The notes: generated from the letters alone by a model not told the origin. A stretch of DNA of 36,951 bases from UBA7398 sp947491605 (GCA_947491605.1 CANLJW010000010.1:1-36951); one strand, 5' to 3'. Counted from the first letter of the stretch, positions 14,577 to 23,579 are shown. Numbers and translations are program-made.

Positions 14577-16273
14577 TGCAATCTCAAACTGCGATGACTT
14601 TATTACCTCGAAGCGAACGTAAATGGTGGCGAGATGCCGTTACTTATCAGGTTTATATTCGCTCATTTGCGGATGCAAATGGTGATGGCAAGGGAGATGT
14701 CGAAGGTATTCGTTCGCGGTTGCCATATTTGAAAAAGCTGGGCATTGATGCAATTTGGATTACACCTTGGTATCCATCGCCACAAAATGATCACGGTTAT
14801 GACGTTTCTAATTACATGGATATCGAACCAGATTATGGAACTTTGGCTGATGCTGAACGTTTAATTAAAGAAGCCCATGAGATGAGAATGCGAATAATTG
14901 TAGATATTGTGCCAAACCACACTTCAGATCAGCACGCTTGGTTCCAAGCTGCCTTAAAAGCTGCACCAGGTTCGAAAGAACGTGCGCGCTATATGTTTAA
15001 AGATGGCAAAGGCGAAAATGGTGAATTGCCGCCAAATAATTGGAACGCTGTTTTCGGCGGCAGTGCATGGCAACGCATTACTGAAGCAGATGGAAAGTTG
15101 GGGCAGTGGTATTTACATTTATTTGCGGTAGAACAACCAGATTTAAATTGGGAGAACGAAGAAGTTAAATCACACCTAAAAGATGTATTGCGGTTCTGGC
15201 TGGATCGCGGTGTAGATGGATTCCGTATTGACGTAGCGCACGGCATGGTTAAAGCCCCGGGATTGCCTGATGTGCCGAAAGAAGATCCAAATAATCCCGA
15301 TATGTTGGCCGCAATAGTGATGCCATTTTGGGATCAAGATGGCGTGCATGATATTTATCGAGAGTGGCGAAAAATATTTGACTCATATGAAGGTGACCGA
15401 ATGGCCGTTGCGGAAGCGTGGGTTTCACCGTCCTCACGGATTGCGCGCTATCTACGCCATGATGAATTAGCAAATTCATTTAACTTTGAATTTCTAACTT
15501 CACAATGGGATGCAAAAAATTTGAAGAAGAACATTGATTCTTCGTTATCTGCAATCCAAGAAGTTGGTGCACCGGCATCGTGGGTATTTAATAATCACGA
15601 TGTAGTTCGCTCGGTTGATCGTTTTGATTTAGGGCTCGGCTCTGGTTCTCAAGATACGACTTTGCAACGACAAGGCGACCCAAAGAAATTGGATATTTTG
15701 CGGGGAACTCGAAGAGCCCGTGCTGGCGCGCTATTGATGTTGGCGTTGCCAGGTGGTGCATATATTTATCAAGGTGAAGAGTTAGCGCTACCTGAAGTTC
15801 GTGACATTCCAGAAGATCGCTTAACTGATCCGCGTTGGAGAATGTCGAATTACAAAGATCGCGGTCGCGATGGTTGTCGAGTACCGATCCCTTGGCAGAC
15901 CAATTCCGCGGCAGCATTTGGTTTCTCGAGTAATAAAGAATTAAAACCGGAGCAAGCCTGGTTGCCACAATCTTCATGGTGGGGTTCATTTTCGGTAGAG
16001 ATGCAAGAAAGTAATAAGGCATCAACTTTAAATATGTATCGCGCCGCGCTTGCAATTCGTAAATCCGAAATCGGGTTAGGCGATGGCCCAATGTCTTGGA
16101 TTGAAGTGGGGGAGAATGCAATTGCATTTACTCGTCCTGGAAATTTTGCATGTTATGTAAATTTTGGGAAAGAGTTTGCACTGCCAGAAGGTGCCGAAGT
16201 ATTACTCTCTAGCGGCCCGTTAAATCAAGGAAAACTCCCAACTGATACAACTGCCTGGCTCCGTTTGCCCTAA
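14576..16273 (+). CDS. Alpha-glucosidase / oligo-1,6-glucosidase (GH13)
   Basis: This 565-aa cytoplasmic glycoside hydrolase opens with WWRDAVTYQVYIRSFADANGD and the DAIWITPWYPSPQNDHGYDVS segment typical of GH13 alpha-glucosidases. The four conserved regions are present: DIVPNHTSDQH, GFRIDVAHGM (nucleophile D219), VAEAWV (acid/base E280) and FNNHDVVR (D342). It would release glucose from maltose, isomaltose or similar short alpha-glucosides. No signal peptide is visible. It overlaps its neighbours on both sides in the ettA operon and is followed by an MFS transporter that could supply substrate. Confidence 0.9.
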   Translation: MQSQTAMTLLPRSERKWWRDAVTYQVYIRSFADANGDGKGDVEGIRSRLPYLKKLGIDAIWITPWYPSPQNDHGYDVSNYMDIEPDYGTLADAERLIKEAHEMRMRIIVDIVPNHTSDQHAWFQAALKAAPGSKERARYMFKDGKGENGELPPNNWNAVFGGSAWQRITEADGKLGQWYLHLFAVEQPDLNWENEEVKSHLKDVLRFWLDRGVDGFRIDVAHGMVKAPGLPDVPKEDPNNPDMLAAIVMPFWDQDGVHDIYREWRKIFDSYEGDRMAVAEAWVSPSSRIARYLRHDELANSFNFEFLTSQWDAKNLKKNIDSSLSAIQEVGAPASWVFNNHDVVRSVDRFDLGLGSGSQDTTLQRQGDPKKLDILRGTRRARAGALLMLALPGGAYIYQGEELALPEVRDIPEDRLTDPRWRMSNYKDRGRDGCRVPIPWQTNSAAAFGFSSNKELKPEQAWLPQSSWWGSFSVEMQESNKASTLNMYRAALAIRKSEIGLGDGPMSWIEVGENAIAFTRPGNFACYVNFGKEFALPEGAEVLLSSGPLNQGKLPTDTTAWLRLP

Positions 16274-17505
16274 TGCCAAATTCGGCGTTACAAGCTAGAA
16301 CTGTAAAAGTTCTTGCATGCGCCCAAGTATTAAATGGATTAGGGGTTGCCGGAACTGTTGCAGCAGGATCACTTTTAGTTTCATCAATAACTGATTCGGA
16401 GACGCTAGCTGGCCTTGCCCAAACTTTTTCAGTTTTAGGAGCTGCTGCACTCGCGCTGCCACTTGCAAGATTAACGACACGCGGCGGTCGTAGGCTTGCG
16501 CTTTCGGTTGGGCTTTTATTTGGAGTTATCGGTTCCGGTTTTGCAATATTAGGTGGTGCAGAACGAAATATTTATTTCATGTTACTTGGTGCTTTTTTAG
16601 TTGGATCCGCATCAGCGGCTGGATATCAAGCTCGATTCGCTGCGATTGATTTAGCAACTAAAGAAAATAGAGCGAAACAACTTTCCTTTGTAGTTTGGGG
16701 CTCAACTGTTGGTGCAGTTATTGGGCCAAATTTAATGGACCCAGCTGGCGGATTAGCCGAAAAATTTGGCTTGCCAAGGTTGGTTGGTCCGTACATGATT
16801 TCCGCAGTAACGCTTGGGTTAGCAACTCTTGTGATCCAATTGTTTTTGCGGCCAGATCCATTTTTAACCGCAGAGAAGAATTTAGAAGCTGTAGTAGGCG
16901 TGCATCGGAAAAGCACTCGTGAAGCCCTTGCTCATATTCGATCGAATTCAAGTGCGCTATTTGCGATAGCGGCTATCGCGATAGGTCATATTGCAATGGT
17001 CTCGGTAATGGTTATGACGCCGGTTCATATGAAACATGTTGATGTAACGTTAAAAATTATTGGTTTCGTAATCAGTATTCATGTTTTAGGAATGTATGCA
17101 TTTTCACCAATTATTGGATCATTAAGTGACAAAATTGGGCGAGTACGGATAATTCAAATTGGAGTAGTACTTTTAATCGCATCAACAATCGTTGCCGGAA
17201 CTGCAGCAGCCGATGATGCAGTTCAATTAGGCATAGGTTTATTTTTACTTGGTCTTGGTTGGTCCTGCACTTTAATTGCGGGTTCCGCTCTACTATCGGA
17301 ATCAGTAGATCTTGAGATGAAGCCAGCCTCACAAGGTGCAAGTGATTTAGTCATGAACCTATCAGGGGCAGTCGGTGGTGCATTAGCTGGTCTCATTATC
17401 GGAACATTGAGTTATGGCTGGCTCTGTTTTTTTGCTGCAATTCCGGTTCTTGTTTTGTTTGTAATTTCGATAAGGAGTGAAAGAATTAGAAGTAATGTCG
17501 AATAA
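16273..17505 (+). CDS. MFS transporter
   Basis: This 410-aa membrane protein has about 12 hydrophobic helices in two halves. MFS loop motifs are visible as RLTTRGGRRLALSVGLLFG after helix 2 and GSLSDKIGRVRIIQIG after helix 8. A central hydrophilic loop (about 205-228) separates the halves. The substrate is unknown; co-location with the GH13 enzyme hints at sugar or drug efflux families, but nothing in the sequence decides. The start overlaps the previous stop (TAATG). It is the last gene of the four-gene operon. Confidence 0.85.
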   Translation: MPNSALQARTVKVLACAQVLNGLGVAGTVAAGSLLVSSITDSETLAGLAQTFSVLGAAALALPLARLTTRGGRRLALSVGLLFGVIGSGFAILGGAERNIYFMLLGAFLVGSASAAGYQARFAAIDLATKENRAKQLSFVVWGSTVGAVIGPNLMDPAGGLAEKFGLPRLVGPYMISAVTLGLATLVIQLFLRPDPFLTAEKNLEAVVGVHRKSTREALAHIRSNSSALFAIAAIAIGHIAMVSVMVMTPVHMKHVDVTLKIIGFVISIHVLGMYAFSPIIGSLSDKIGRVRIIQIGVVLLIASTIVAGTAAADDAVQLGIGLFLLGLGWSCTLIAGSALLSESVDLEMKPASQGASDLVMNLSGAVGGALAGLIIGTLSYGWLCFFAAIPVLVLFVISIRSERIRSNVE

Positions 17506-17519
17506 AAGAAAGATATCGC

Positions 17520-17525
17520 TAGACT
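17520..17525 (+). promoter_or_regulatory. -10 hexamer TAGACT, leaderless start of glbO
   Basis: TAGACT ends 6 nt before ATG 17532 with no ribosome-binding site. The same hexamer lies ahead of tRNA-Pro (25101-25106) and valS (29294-29299). Confidence 0.6.
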
Positions 17526-17531
17526 TAACGT

Positions 17532-17906
17532 ATGAGCAGTTTTTACGAACAAGTAGGTGGTGATAAATTCTTTGCCGATTTGGTCTCACAGTTCTATGCA
17601 CACGTTGCAACGGATCCAATTTTGCGTCCCATGTATCCAGAGAGCGATATGAAAGGTGCGGCTCTGCGGCTAAAGATGTTTCTTGCGCAGTATTGGGGCG
17701 GACCAACGAGTTATCAAGAGGCGCGCGGCCATCCTAGACTTCGAATGCGCCATGCTGAGTTTCACATCAATCAATTAGCCCACGATGCTTGGCTCAATGC
17801 AATGCGTCAAGCTGTAGCTGGCATGGATATGGATGCAGCGTTACAGACCCAGTTGTGGAGTTATATTGAGATGGCGGCCGATGCAATGATCAATCAACCA
17901 GACTAG
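17532..17906 (+). CDS. glbO: Truncated hemoglobin, group II (GlbO-like)
   Basis: This 124-aa heme protein reads FYEQVGGDKFFADLVSQFY at the N-terminus, with Tyr22 at the B10 position, then HPRLRMRHAEFHI with proximal His74. Trp87 sits at G8 in HDAWLNAM; the Trp G8 is typical of group II. It probably binds oxygen or NO and helps in oxygen handling or NO detoxification in the cytoplasm. Its stop overlaps the convergent mscS-like stop. It appears to be monocistronic with a leaderless promoter. Confidence 0.92.
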   Translation: MSSFYEQVGGDKFFADLVSQFYAHVATDPILRPMYPESDMKGAALRLKMFLAQYWGGPTSYQEARGHPRLRMRHAEFHINQLAHDAWLNAMRQAVAGMDMDAALQTQLWSYIEMAADAMINQPD

Positions 17907-18454
17907 CGTTTCTTTTTCGATTTATTTCCGACTTTTAGTATTTCACCATTTCTTAAATACCAGAGCGTTCCTTTTTTATCGCGAACTGTTGTGATTCGGA
18001 GTCCTACGTTTTCAACAACTCCTTCAACATCCAAAACATTTATTTCATCGCCAACACCGTATTGATCTTCAACGAGCATAAAAATTCCAGAGAGCACATC
18101 GCGCACGATAGTTTGAGCACCTAGACCAAGGGCGACGCCGATTACACCTGCAGATGCAACAAGTGGACCTAGATCTAACCCAAGTTGTCCAAGCACCATG
18201 GTTGAAGTTATTAACCAAATAGTTGCGTTTGATGTACTTCGTAGCACCGAACCAGCAGTTCTGGCCCGCTCTCGTTGGCGCTCTAGTGATCGATTTGGAC
18301 CAGGAATTAAATCTGCCTCTGCGATTCTATTTATGGCCCGGGTAATGGCCCGGCTGGCAGTTTTCTGGAGAACCAAGGCAACAATCAATATCAGGAGTAT
18401 CCGTAATGGGGCGCCCGTGAACCAATCGATCACAGACTGCGCGTTCTCGTTCAT
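17903..18454 (-). CDS. Short MscS-family mechanosensitive channel
   Basis: This 183-aa protein has membrane helices near 13-35 and 78-96 and the pore helix TM3, VASAGVIGVALGLGAQ, near 98-113. The beta-domain signature follows: QTIVRDVLSGIFMLVEDQYGVGDEINV. It then stops after NGEILKVGNKSKKKR. The C-terminal alpha/beta cage domain of E. coli MscS (286 aa) is missing, so this is a minimal form. It would release solutes on hypo-osmotic shock. TAGAGT lies 9 nt before the ATG on the minus strand, so the leader would be very short. Confidence 0.85.
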   Translation of the reverse strand: MNENAQSVIDWFTGAPLRILLILIVALVLQKTASRAITRAINRIAEADLIPGPNRSLERQRERARTAGSVLRSTSNATIWLITSTMVLGQLGLDLGPLVASAGVIGVALGLGAQTIVRDVLSGIFMLVEDQYGVGDEINVLDVEGVVENVGLRITTVRDKKGTLWYLRNGEILKVGNKSKKKR

Positions 18455-18561
18455 TTCATGGCGACTCTAATCGAAGTTCATCCAAAATCCATCGAAATTC
18501 GCCCTGATTCAGGCAGGATTACCCCACGGCACGAGCCACGCGCTGGATCGAAAGGATTTTT

Positions 18562-19092
18562 GTGCACAGCGTTACCAATAGAAGAACTCTTGTTCTTAAC
18601 GCCACCTACGAGCCACTAGGTGTCGTTTCTGATAGACGCGCGCTAATTTTAGTTTTGAATAATCGTGCAACAACAATAGAAGAATCCGGAATCATTTTGC
18701 ATTACACATCCGGTTCTATAGAACTTCCCGCAGTTATTAAATTAAATAAATTTGTAAGAATTCCATATCGTCACGCAGTCCCACTTTCACGTCGCGCAAT
18801 TTTCGCGCGCGATGGTGGACGTTGTGTTTACTGCCAAGCAACTGCAACATCAATCGATCACGTAATTCCAAGATCACGTGGTGGCGGTCACAATTGGGAG
18901 AATGTAGTTTCAGCTTGTCATCGTTGTAATCATTTGAAAGCTGATAAACATTTGAAGGAACTTGGTTGGAAACTTCGTTCACTGCCGCGCGAACCAGTCG
19001 GCGCAGCATGGCGAATTCTCGGCTCCGGTCGTGCAGAAAGTAATTGGATTCCTTATTTAGAACCATTTGGTGTAGTTGGGGCGACTGCGTAG
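18562..19092 (+). CDS. HNH endonuclease family protein
   Basis: This 176-aa protein has an actinobacterial HNH domain in its second half. CVYC (88-91) and CHRC (119-122) would bind a structural zinc, and SIDHVIPRSRGG (D99-H100) with NWENVV and NHLKAD form the beta-beta-alpha metal core. The N-terminal 70 residues (NATYEPLGVVSDRRAL) are the conserved leader of this widespread family. Its cellular role is not established, and it has no restriction or phage neighbours here. GTG 18562 has AAAGGA 5 nt upstream. Confidence 0.88.
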   Translation: MHSVTNRRTLVLNATYEPLGVVSDRRALILVLNNRATTIEESGIILHYTSGSIELPAVIKLNKFVRIPYRHAVPLSRRAIFARDGGRCVYCQATATSIDHVIPRSRGGGHNWENVVSACHRCNHLKADKHLKELGWKLRSLPREPVGAAWRILGSGRAESNWIPYLEPFGVVGATA

Positions 19093-19095
19093 TAT
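19090..19095 (+). promoter_or_regulatory. -10 hexamer TAGTAT overlapping the HNH stop codon
   Basis: TAGTAT starts with the TAG stop of the HNH gene and ends 6 nt before ATG 19102, again the leaderless geometry. Confidence 0.45.
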
Positions 19096-19101
19096 TTGAA
19101 C

Positions 19102-19299
19102 ATGTTAATGAACTTTGCCCAAGCCGTACAAGAAGATGGCTCCCTTGCTGGCGATCCGCTTACTGCAATTCAAGTTTTCCTTTATTTTTTTCTAGCGCCA
19201 ATCGGAATATTTCTAGTTATCTCAGCGCTCTCGTGGGCATCGAGTGGTAAAAAGAAATCAAGTAATCAAACCCATAGTTCACTTACCCAAATCGAATAG
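19102..19299 (+). CDS. Small single-pass membrane protein, unknown function
   Basis: The product is 65 aa. A short polar N-terminus (AQAVQEDGSLAGDPLTA) leads to one hydrophobic helix (about 23-45, VFLYFFLAPIGIFLVISAL), then a basic/polar tail (GKKKSSNQTHSS). That layout suggests an N-out, C-in single-pass protein. The family was not recognised. ATG 19102 was chosen over TTG 19096 because TAGTAT ends 6 nt before it. The stop directly abuts the convergent pepN stop. Confidence 0.6.
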   Translation: MLMNFAQAVQEDGSLAGDPLTAIQVFLYFFLAPIGIFLVISALSWASSGKKKSSNQTHSSLTQIE

Positions 19300-21840
19300 C
19301 TACTTATCTTTTGCTTGAACTTTCAAAGCGCGCTGTAAGGAATCTCGAGCTTCTGCAACATGTCGACGTAATGATGCGTGTCCATCTTTCCCAGTGACAT
19401 CTAGCCAATGATTAGCTTTATCTAGTGTGCTTTGATTTGTGACATACATTGGGAAGAAGCCATCGATGATTGTGGTTGATTCTTCATACGATTTATTTGC
19501 CCAGGTATCAAGTAACAATTCAAAATACTTATCCACATAAGGTATTTGAAGCGCCCGATGCATTGGTCGGGAGAAGCCGCGGATAATTGAAACTCGAGTC
19601 CAACTTGTTAGATCATCTTCAACAGCGCGTTTCCAAGCCAAGGCTTTAGTCGATGCATCTGGGAATGCTGCAACTGCTACCTCATGCGAAAGTTGACCGG
19701 TCAAAGTGTTGTCGCGCAGAAGTTCAGCATCAACATCTGCTCGGGTGGCGAGGTCGCGTTCGACTAGCGCTGTTAACAGCAACCAACGCAAGTCAGTATC
19801 GACTTTTAGTCCAGTTAACTTTCCATCAAGTAGTTCTCTAATTCTTGCGCCTTGTGCAGGCGTGTGAGCCAAAGCGGCAAAACCTTTAGCGAATTGCAGT
19901 TGATGATCACTTTCTGGAGTTGCGGCATCTAATAAACCTATAAGCGTGGCTGCAATTAGTTCGCGCAACCCATTTCGATTCTTTTCGCTTGCGTAAAGTT
20001 CTACCGCAGTTGAAAGTTGTGCAATTAACATTGTGACAATCGTGATGTCGCTTTCGCCAGGCATTCCAGCAATTGCGATTTCAACAAAGTCAGTAGCTGA
20101 TATTTCGGCATCACGGAGCATGTCCCAAGCCGCGCTCCAACAAAGTGCGCGAGCTAAGCCATCATCAAGTTTGCCTAAGTGGGATTTTAAAGTTGCAATT
20201 GATCGGTCATCGAAGCGAATTTTTCCGTAACTTAAATCGCGATCGTTAAGTAGTAATAGATCTGCAACTTTCTCACCGGCTAACTCTTTAACTTCCGTAA
20301 GTGCGCCAGTAACATCTAGCTCAACTGATTTGCGAAGTTTCAGATTTGAGCCACTTAGATCATAAAGTCCAACTGCCATTCGATGCGGCCTTAGTTCGGT
20401 AGAACCAACCGGCATGGTTGGGGCTTCTTGGATAACCGAGATAGCAGAGTAGGTATCGCCGCTAATTTCTAATTTAGGGCGAAGGGTATTAACGCCAGAA
20501 GTTTTCAACCAAGTATCTACCCAAGGTTTTAAATCACGACCACTAGTTGCAGTTAATTCATTTAAGAGGTCATCTAGCGTTGTGTTCTTAAATGCGTGCT
20601 TTGCAAAATACTTTTGCAAACCAGAAATGAAATTATCTCGACCTACATGTGCCACCAATTGATGGAGCGCGGAAGCTCCCTTTGCATATGAAATACCATC
20701 GAAATTAGCCTTTACGGTATCGATGTCGATCATGTCGGTAGCAATTGGGTGAGTGGAAGTTAATTGATCTTGGCGGTATGCCCAATTTTTTCGCTCCGTA
20801 TTAAACCCGGCCCAAGCATTTTTAAATCTTGTTGCTTCAACAAGGGCTAAATAAGAAGACCATTCAGCGAAGGATTCGTTTAACCAAAGGTCATCCCACC
20901 ACTTCATCGTCACCATGTCGCCAAACCACATGTGGGCCATTTCATGCAAAATTGTGTTGGCGCGCGCGCTATACATTCGTTCCGTTACTTTTGAGCGGAA
21001 TACCAATAAGTCTTCGCGGAATGTTACTGCGCCAGCATTTTCCATTGCGCCCCAGTTGAAATCAACAACAGCGATTTGGTCGTACTTTGCAAACGGATAA
21101 GCCAACCCAAAAACATTTTCAAAATAAGCAAAGCCTTGTTTGGTGATTAAGAAAACATCTTCCGCATCTAGAAACTCAAAGAGAGATTTGCGACAGTAGA
21201 TACCAAGTGGAATTGTTTTCTTACCAACGTATCTGTCATGGATATGCGCATATGGTCCGGCAATCAAAGCGCATAAATAGGTAGGGAGTACTGGAGTGGT
21301 TTCAAATTCCCATTTGCTCTTCTTGTTACCTAAATCTGACTTACTCTTTTCAGTATTATTTGAAATGACTTCCCAGTGACTAGGCGCAATTGCAGTTAGC
21401 GTGAAAGTCCCCTTCAAATCTGGTTGATCAAAGCACGGGAACATGTGTCGAATGAATGCGGTTTCACCTTGAGAATATAGATATACCTCGTTATCAACCG
21501 GGTCGACCGAACGTTGTAATCCTTCGCCGCTCTTAGAATAAATCGCCTCTATCTCTAAAACTAATTCATTACTTGCTGCTAAATTCTTTAGAAATACAGA
21601 TTCACCATCAAAATCCGTAACATCAACCGATTGGCCGTTAAGGGTTGCGGAGATAATCCGCTTACCGACCGCGTCTACGAAAGTGTCATAGCCTGGTTTG
21701 TTGCAGGCAAACTTCACAATTGTCTTAGCTATAAAGGTCTCTTCGCCATTGGTTACATCTATGGTCACGTCATAACTTGCGACGGTTAAGTGGGATGAGC
21801 GCTCTAGCGCTTCAGCTCGTGAAATGTTTATACCAGGCAT
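19300..21840 (-). CDS. pepN: Aminopeptidase N (M1 family)
   Basis: This 846-aa cytoplasmic zinc aminopeptidase trims N-terminal residues from peptides. The exopeptidase motif GAMEN lies at 264-268, the zinc site HEMAH at 299-303 and the third ligand Glu322 in WLNESFAEW. The catalytic Tyr is probably in GISYAKGAS. The C-terminal helical ERAP1-like domain spans about 520-840. Length and layout match actinobacterial PepN. GAGG lies just before the ATG, and TAGGAT (21863-21868, minus) is a plausible -10. It is divergent from trmB with under 40 nt between starts. Confidence 0.95.
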   Translation of the reverse strand: MPGINISRAEALERSSHLTVASYDVTIDVTNGEETFIAKTIVKFACNKPGYDTFVDAVGKRIISATLNGQSVDVTDFDGESVFLKNLAASNELVLEIEAIYSKSGEGLQRSVDPVDNEVYLYSQGETAFIRHMFPCFDQPDLKGTFTLTAIAPSHWEVISNNTEKSKSDLGNKKSKWEFETTPVLPTYLCALIAGPYAHIHDRYVGKKTIPLGIYCRKSLFEFLDAEDVFLITKQGFAYFENVFGLAYPFAKYDQIAVVDFNWGAMENAGAVTFREDLLVFRSKVTERMYSARANTILHEMAHMWFGDMVTMKWWDDLWLNESFAEWSSYLALVEATRFKNAWAGFNTERKNWAYRQDQLTSTHPIATDMIDIDTVKANFDGISYAKGASALHQLVAHVGRDNFISGLQKYFAKHAFKNTTLDDLLNELTATSGRDLKPWVDTWLKTSGVNTLRPKLEISGDTYSAISVIQEAPTMPVGSTELRPHRMAVGLYDLSGSNLKLRKSVELDVTGALTEVKELAGEKVADLLLLNDRDLSYGKIRFDDRSIATLKSHLGKLDDGLARALCWSAAWDMLRDAEISATDFVEIAIAGMPGESDITIVTMLIAQLSTAVELYASEKNRNGLRELIAATLIGLLDAATPESDHQLQFAKGFAALAHTPAQGARIRELLDGKLTGLKVDTDLRWLLLTALVERDLATRADVDAELLRDNTLTGQLSHEVAVAAFPDASTKALAWKRAVEDDLTSWTRVSIIRGFSRPMHRALQIPYVDKYFELLLDTWANKSYEESTTIIDGFFPMYVTNQSTLDKANHWLDVTGKDGHASLRRHVAEARDSLQRALKVQAKDK

Positions 21841-21879
21841 GGTTTCCTCTCGAATTTTGGAAATCCTATCTAAAAAGTG

Positions 21880-22572
21880 ATGGCAGGCTTAACCACTATG
21901 AAACCCCTAAACGACCGGCTGCCTTCGATTAGAAGTTACACGTTGCGGGGAAATCGAATGACAGATGCGCAGGCTGAAGCGATTGCAAAATATTCAGATA
22001 AATTCTGCTTACTGCCGGAAAGTCCAATTATCCCAAGGGAATTGTTTCCCAACTCGAAAGAAATAATTGTCGAAGTTGGCAGTGGCATGGGGGAGGCAAC
22101 TGCGCTAATTGCAGAACAATTTCCAGATACTGGGTTTATAGCAATCGAAGTACATACACCTGGCATCGGTGCGTTATTGATAAAAATTGCCGAAGGCGAA
22201 CTTTCAAACCTTAGATTATTAGAAGACGACGCCACAGTTGCACTTCGAGATTCCTTTCCAAATCACTCCATAAATGCATTCCATATTTTCTTTCCAGATC
22301 CGTGGTCAAAAGTTAGACAACGAAAGCGCCGTATTATTCAAGAGCCGTTCCTAGATATTCTGGCAAATAAATTGAAACCAATGGGCAGAATTCACATCGC
22401 AACCGATTGGCAAGATTATGCAAATTATATTAAGAAAGTATTTTTAGAACATTCAGCATTTGAAGGCGGAATTGTGGAGCGACCTGATTGGCGTCCGCTT
22501 ACTAAGTTTGAAGGAAAAGGGTTACGAAAAGATCATAACGTCACAGATTTTACTTACACCTTAAAAAGTTAA
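21880..22572 (+). CDS. trmB: tRNA (guanine-N7-)-methyltransferase
   Basis: This roughly 230-aa SAM-dependent enzyme makes m7G46 in tRNA. The SAM-binding motif is VEVGSGMGEAT, followed by FIAIEVHTPGIG (the conserved acidic/His segment), FHIFFPDPWSKVRQRKRR (TrmB signature) and HIATDWQDYANYI near the end. The reading frame allows starts at GTG 21877, ATG 21880 or ATG 21898; ATG 21880 is given, with moderate uncertainty. Its stop overlaps the convergent rpiB stop. Confidence 0.93.
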   Translation: MAGLTTMKPLNDRLPSIRSYTLRGNRMTDAQAEAIAKYSDKFCLLPESPIIPRELFPNSKEIIVEVGSGMGEATALIAEQFPDTGFIAIEVHTPGIGALLIKIAEGELSNLRLLEDDATVALRDSFPNHSINAFHIFFPDPWSKVRQRKRRIIQEPFLDILANKLKPMGRIHIATDWQDYANYIKKVFLEHSAFEGGIVERPDWRPLTKFEGKGLRKDHNVTDFTYTLKS

Positions 22573-23024
22573 AGCTTTCCATCCCGTTCGTACTTGCTAA
22601 TCAAGTTAACTCTACGAACATGACGTTCATCGCCCGGAAAAGATTCAGCTAAGAAAGTATCTACAAGCTCTAAACAGAACTCTTCGCTATGCATACGGCC
22701 ACCGATAGAAATAACATTTGCATTGTTATGTTCCCGAGCTAATTTGGCAGTTTCGATGCTCCATACAAGTGCTGCTCTAATTCCTTTTACTTTATTTGCA
22801 GCCATTTGTTCGCCATTGCCAGAACCTCCTAAAACAATTCCGAATGAGCCTGGATCGGCCGCTACGCCTTCTGCGCACAAAATACAGAAGACCGGATAGT
22901 CATCTAGCGCGTCATAAACATCTGGCCCGTGATCAATTACGGTGTGGCCGTTACCTTCTAAATGTTTAACAATCACATTTTTGAAATCAAGACCCGCGTG
23001 ATCACTTCCGATATGAATTCTCAT
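22569..23024 (-). CDS. rpiB: Ribose-5-phosphate isomerase B
   Basis: This 151-aa RpiB/LacAB-family isomerase interconverts ribose-5-P and ribulose-5-P in the pentose phosphate pathway. GSDHAGLDFK is at 6-15 and GGSGNGEQMAANKV at 66-79. Glu72 takes the catalytic-base role seen in mycobacterial RpiB, in place of the Cys of the E. coli enzyme. SIGGR and a C-terminal helix follow. A strong hairpin (23042-23086) lies 18 nt upstream of the ATG. Confidence 0.92.
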   Translation of the reverse strand: MRIHIGSDHAGLDFKNVIVKHLEGNGHTVIDHGPDVYDALDDYPVFCILCAEGVAADPGSFGIVLGGSGNGEQMAANKVKGIRAALVWSIETAKLAREHNNANVISIGGRMHSEEFCLELVDTFLAESFPGDERHVRRVNLISKYERDGKL

Positions 23025-23035
23025 AGCGGTACTCT

Positions 23036-23086
23036 CTCAAAAAATAAGAAGAACCGCTGCACTCGAAACAGCGGTTCTTCTTATTT
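23036..23086 (-). terminator. 18-bp perfect hairpin terminator after the 23133-23579 gene
   Basis: Bases 23042-23059 pair perfectly with 23069-23086 around a 9-nt loop. On the minus strand the stem is followed by six T. It serves the exported Lys/Gly-rich protein gene and lies only 18 nt before the rpiB start codon. Confidence 0.9.
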
Positions 23087-23132
23087 GTTTGTACCGTTCT
23101 TAAGCTACCCACGGAGGAAGGGAGCTATGAAT

Positions 23133-23579
23133 TTATGGCCGGCCGTGACCTTTACCCATGCCGTGACCTTTACCTTTAACCTTGCCCATTCCTGGACCAC
23201 GAACTTGGTTAACTTTTTCGGTTATGTGTGCGGTTAGGTTTGTCTTAAGAGTTGTTGCTTTCGCTGCTGTTAATTTTCCTGCAGCAAGAGCGGCATCAAT
23301 CTCTTTAGTTTTAGCTGCAACTAGTGCAGTGATTAGTGCGGAAGTTTTACTTCCGGCAATTGCTGCAAGAGTTTCTCCTGCGCGCAAGCGAGATTTGATT
23401 GTTGCAGCATCAAGTCCAATTATGGAAGCTATTAATGCTTCTTTAGCTACACGATCTGCAACTCTTTCTGTTTTAGATTCAGTTTTTCTGCCCTTGTCTT
23501 GCGCTGAAGCAAGTCCAGCAGTTCCTAATGAAAGAACAAGTCCAGTAGCAATTGCTGCAGCTACAAATTTCTTCTTCAC
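23133..23579 (-). CDS. Exported helical protein with Gly/Lys/His-rich tail
   Basis: From GTG 23579 (with AGGAG a few nt upstream) the product is 148 aa. The signal peptide spans 1-26 (KKKFVAAAIATG...ASAQ) and a Lys-rich segment follows. A helical repeat region of about 75 residues reads GLDAATIKSRLRAGETLAAIAG ... ALVAAKTKEIDAALAAGKLTAA in part. This A/L/K pattern (L-R-x-G-x-T-L-A-x-I-A, then D-A-x-A-A-G-K-L-T) occurs in many exported actinobacterial proteins of unknown function. The tail (GMGKVKGKGHGMGKGHGRP) is rich in Gly, Lys and His and may bind metal or polyanions. The frame extends upstream to 23636, but that would bury the signal peptide. Confidence 0.75.
   Translation of the reverse strand: MKKKFVAAAIATGLVLSLGTAGLASAQDKGRKTESKTERVADRVAKEALIASIIGLDAATIKSRLRAGETLAAIAGSKTSALITALVAAKTKEIDAALAAGKLTAAKATTLKTNLTAHITEKVNQVRGPGMGKVKGKGHGMGKGHGRP

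Noticed and set aside
18562..19092. HNH gene as part of a restriction or defence system
   Set aside because: No methyltransferase, helicase or other defence gene is adjacent; it sits among housekeeping genes and belongs to a common actinobacterial family.
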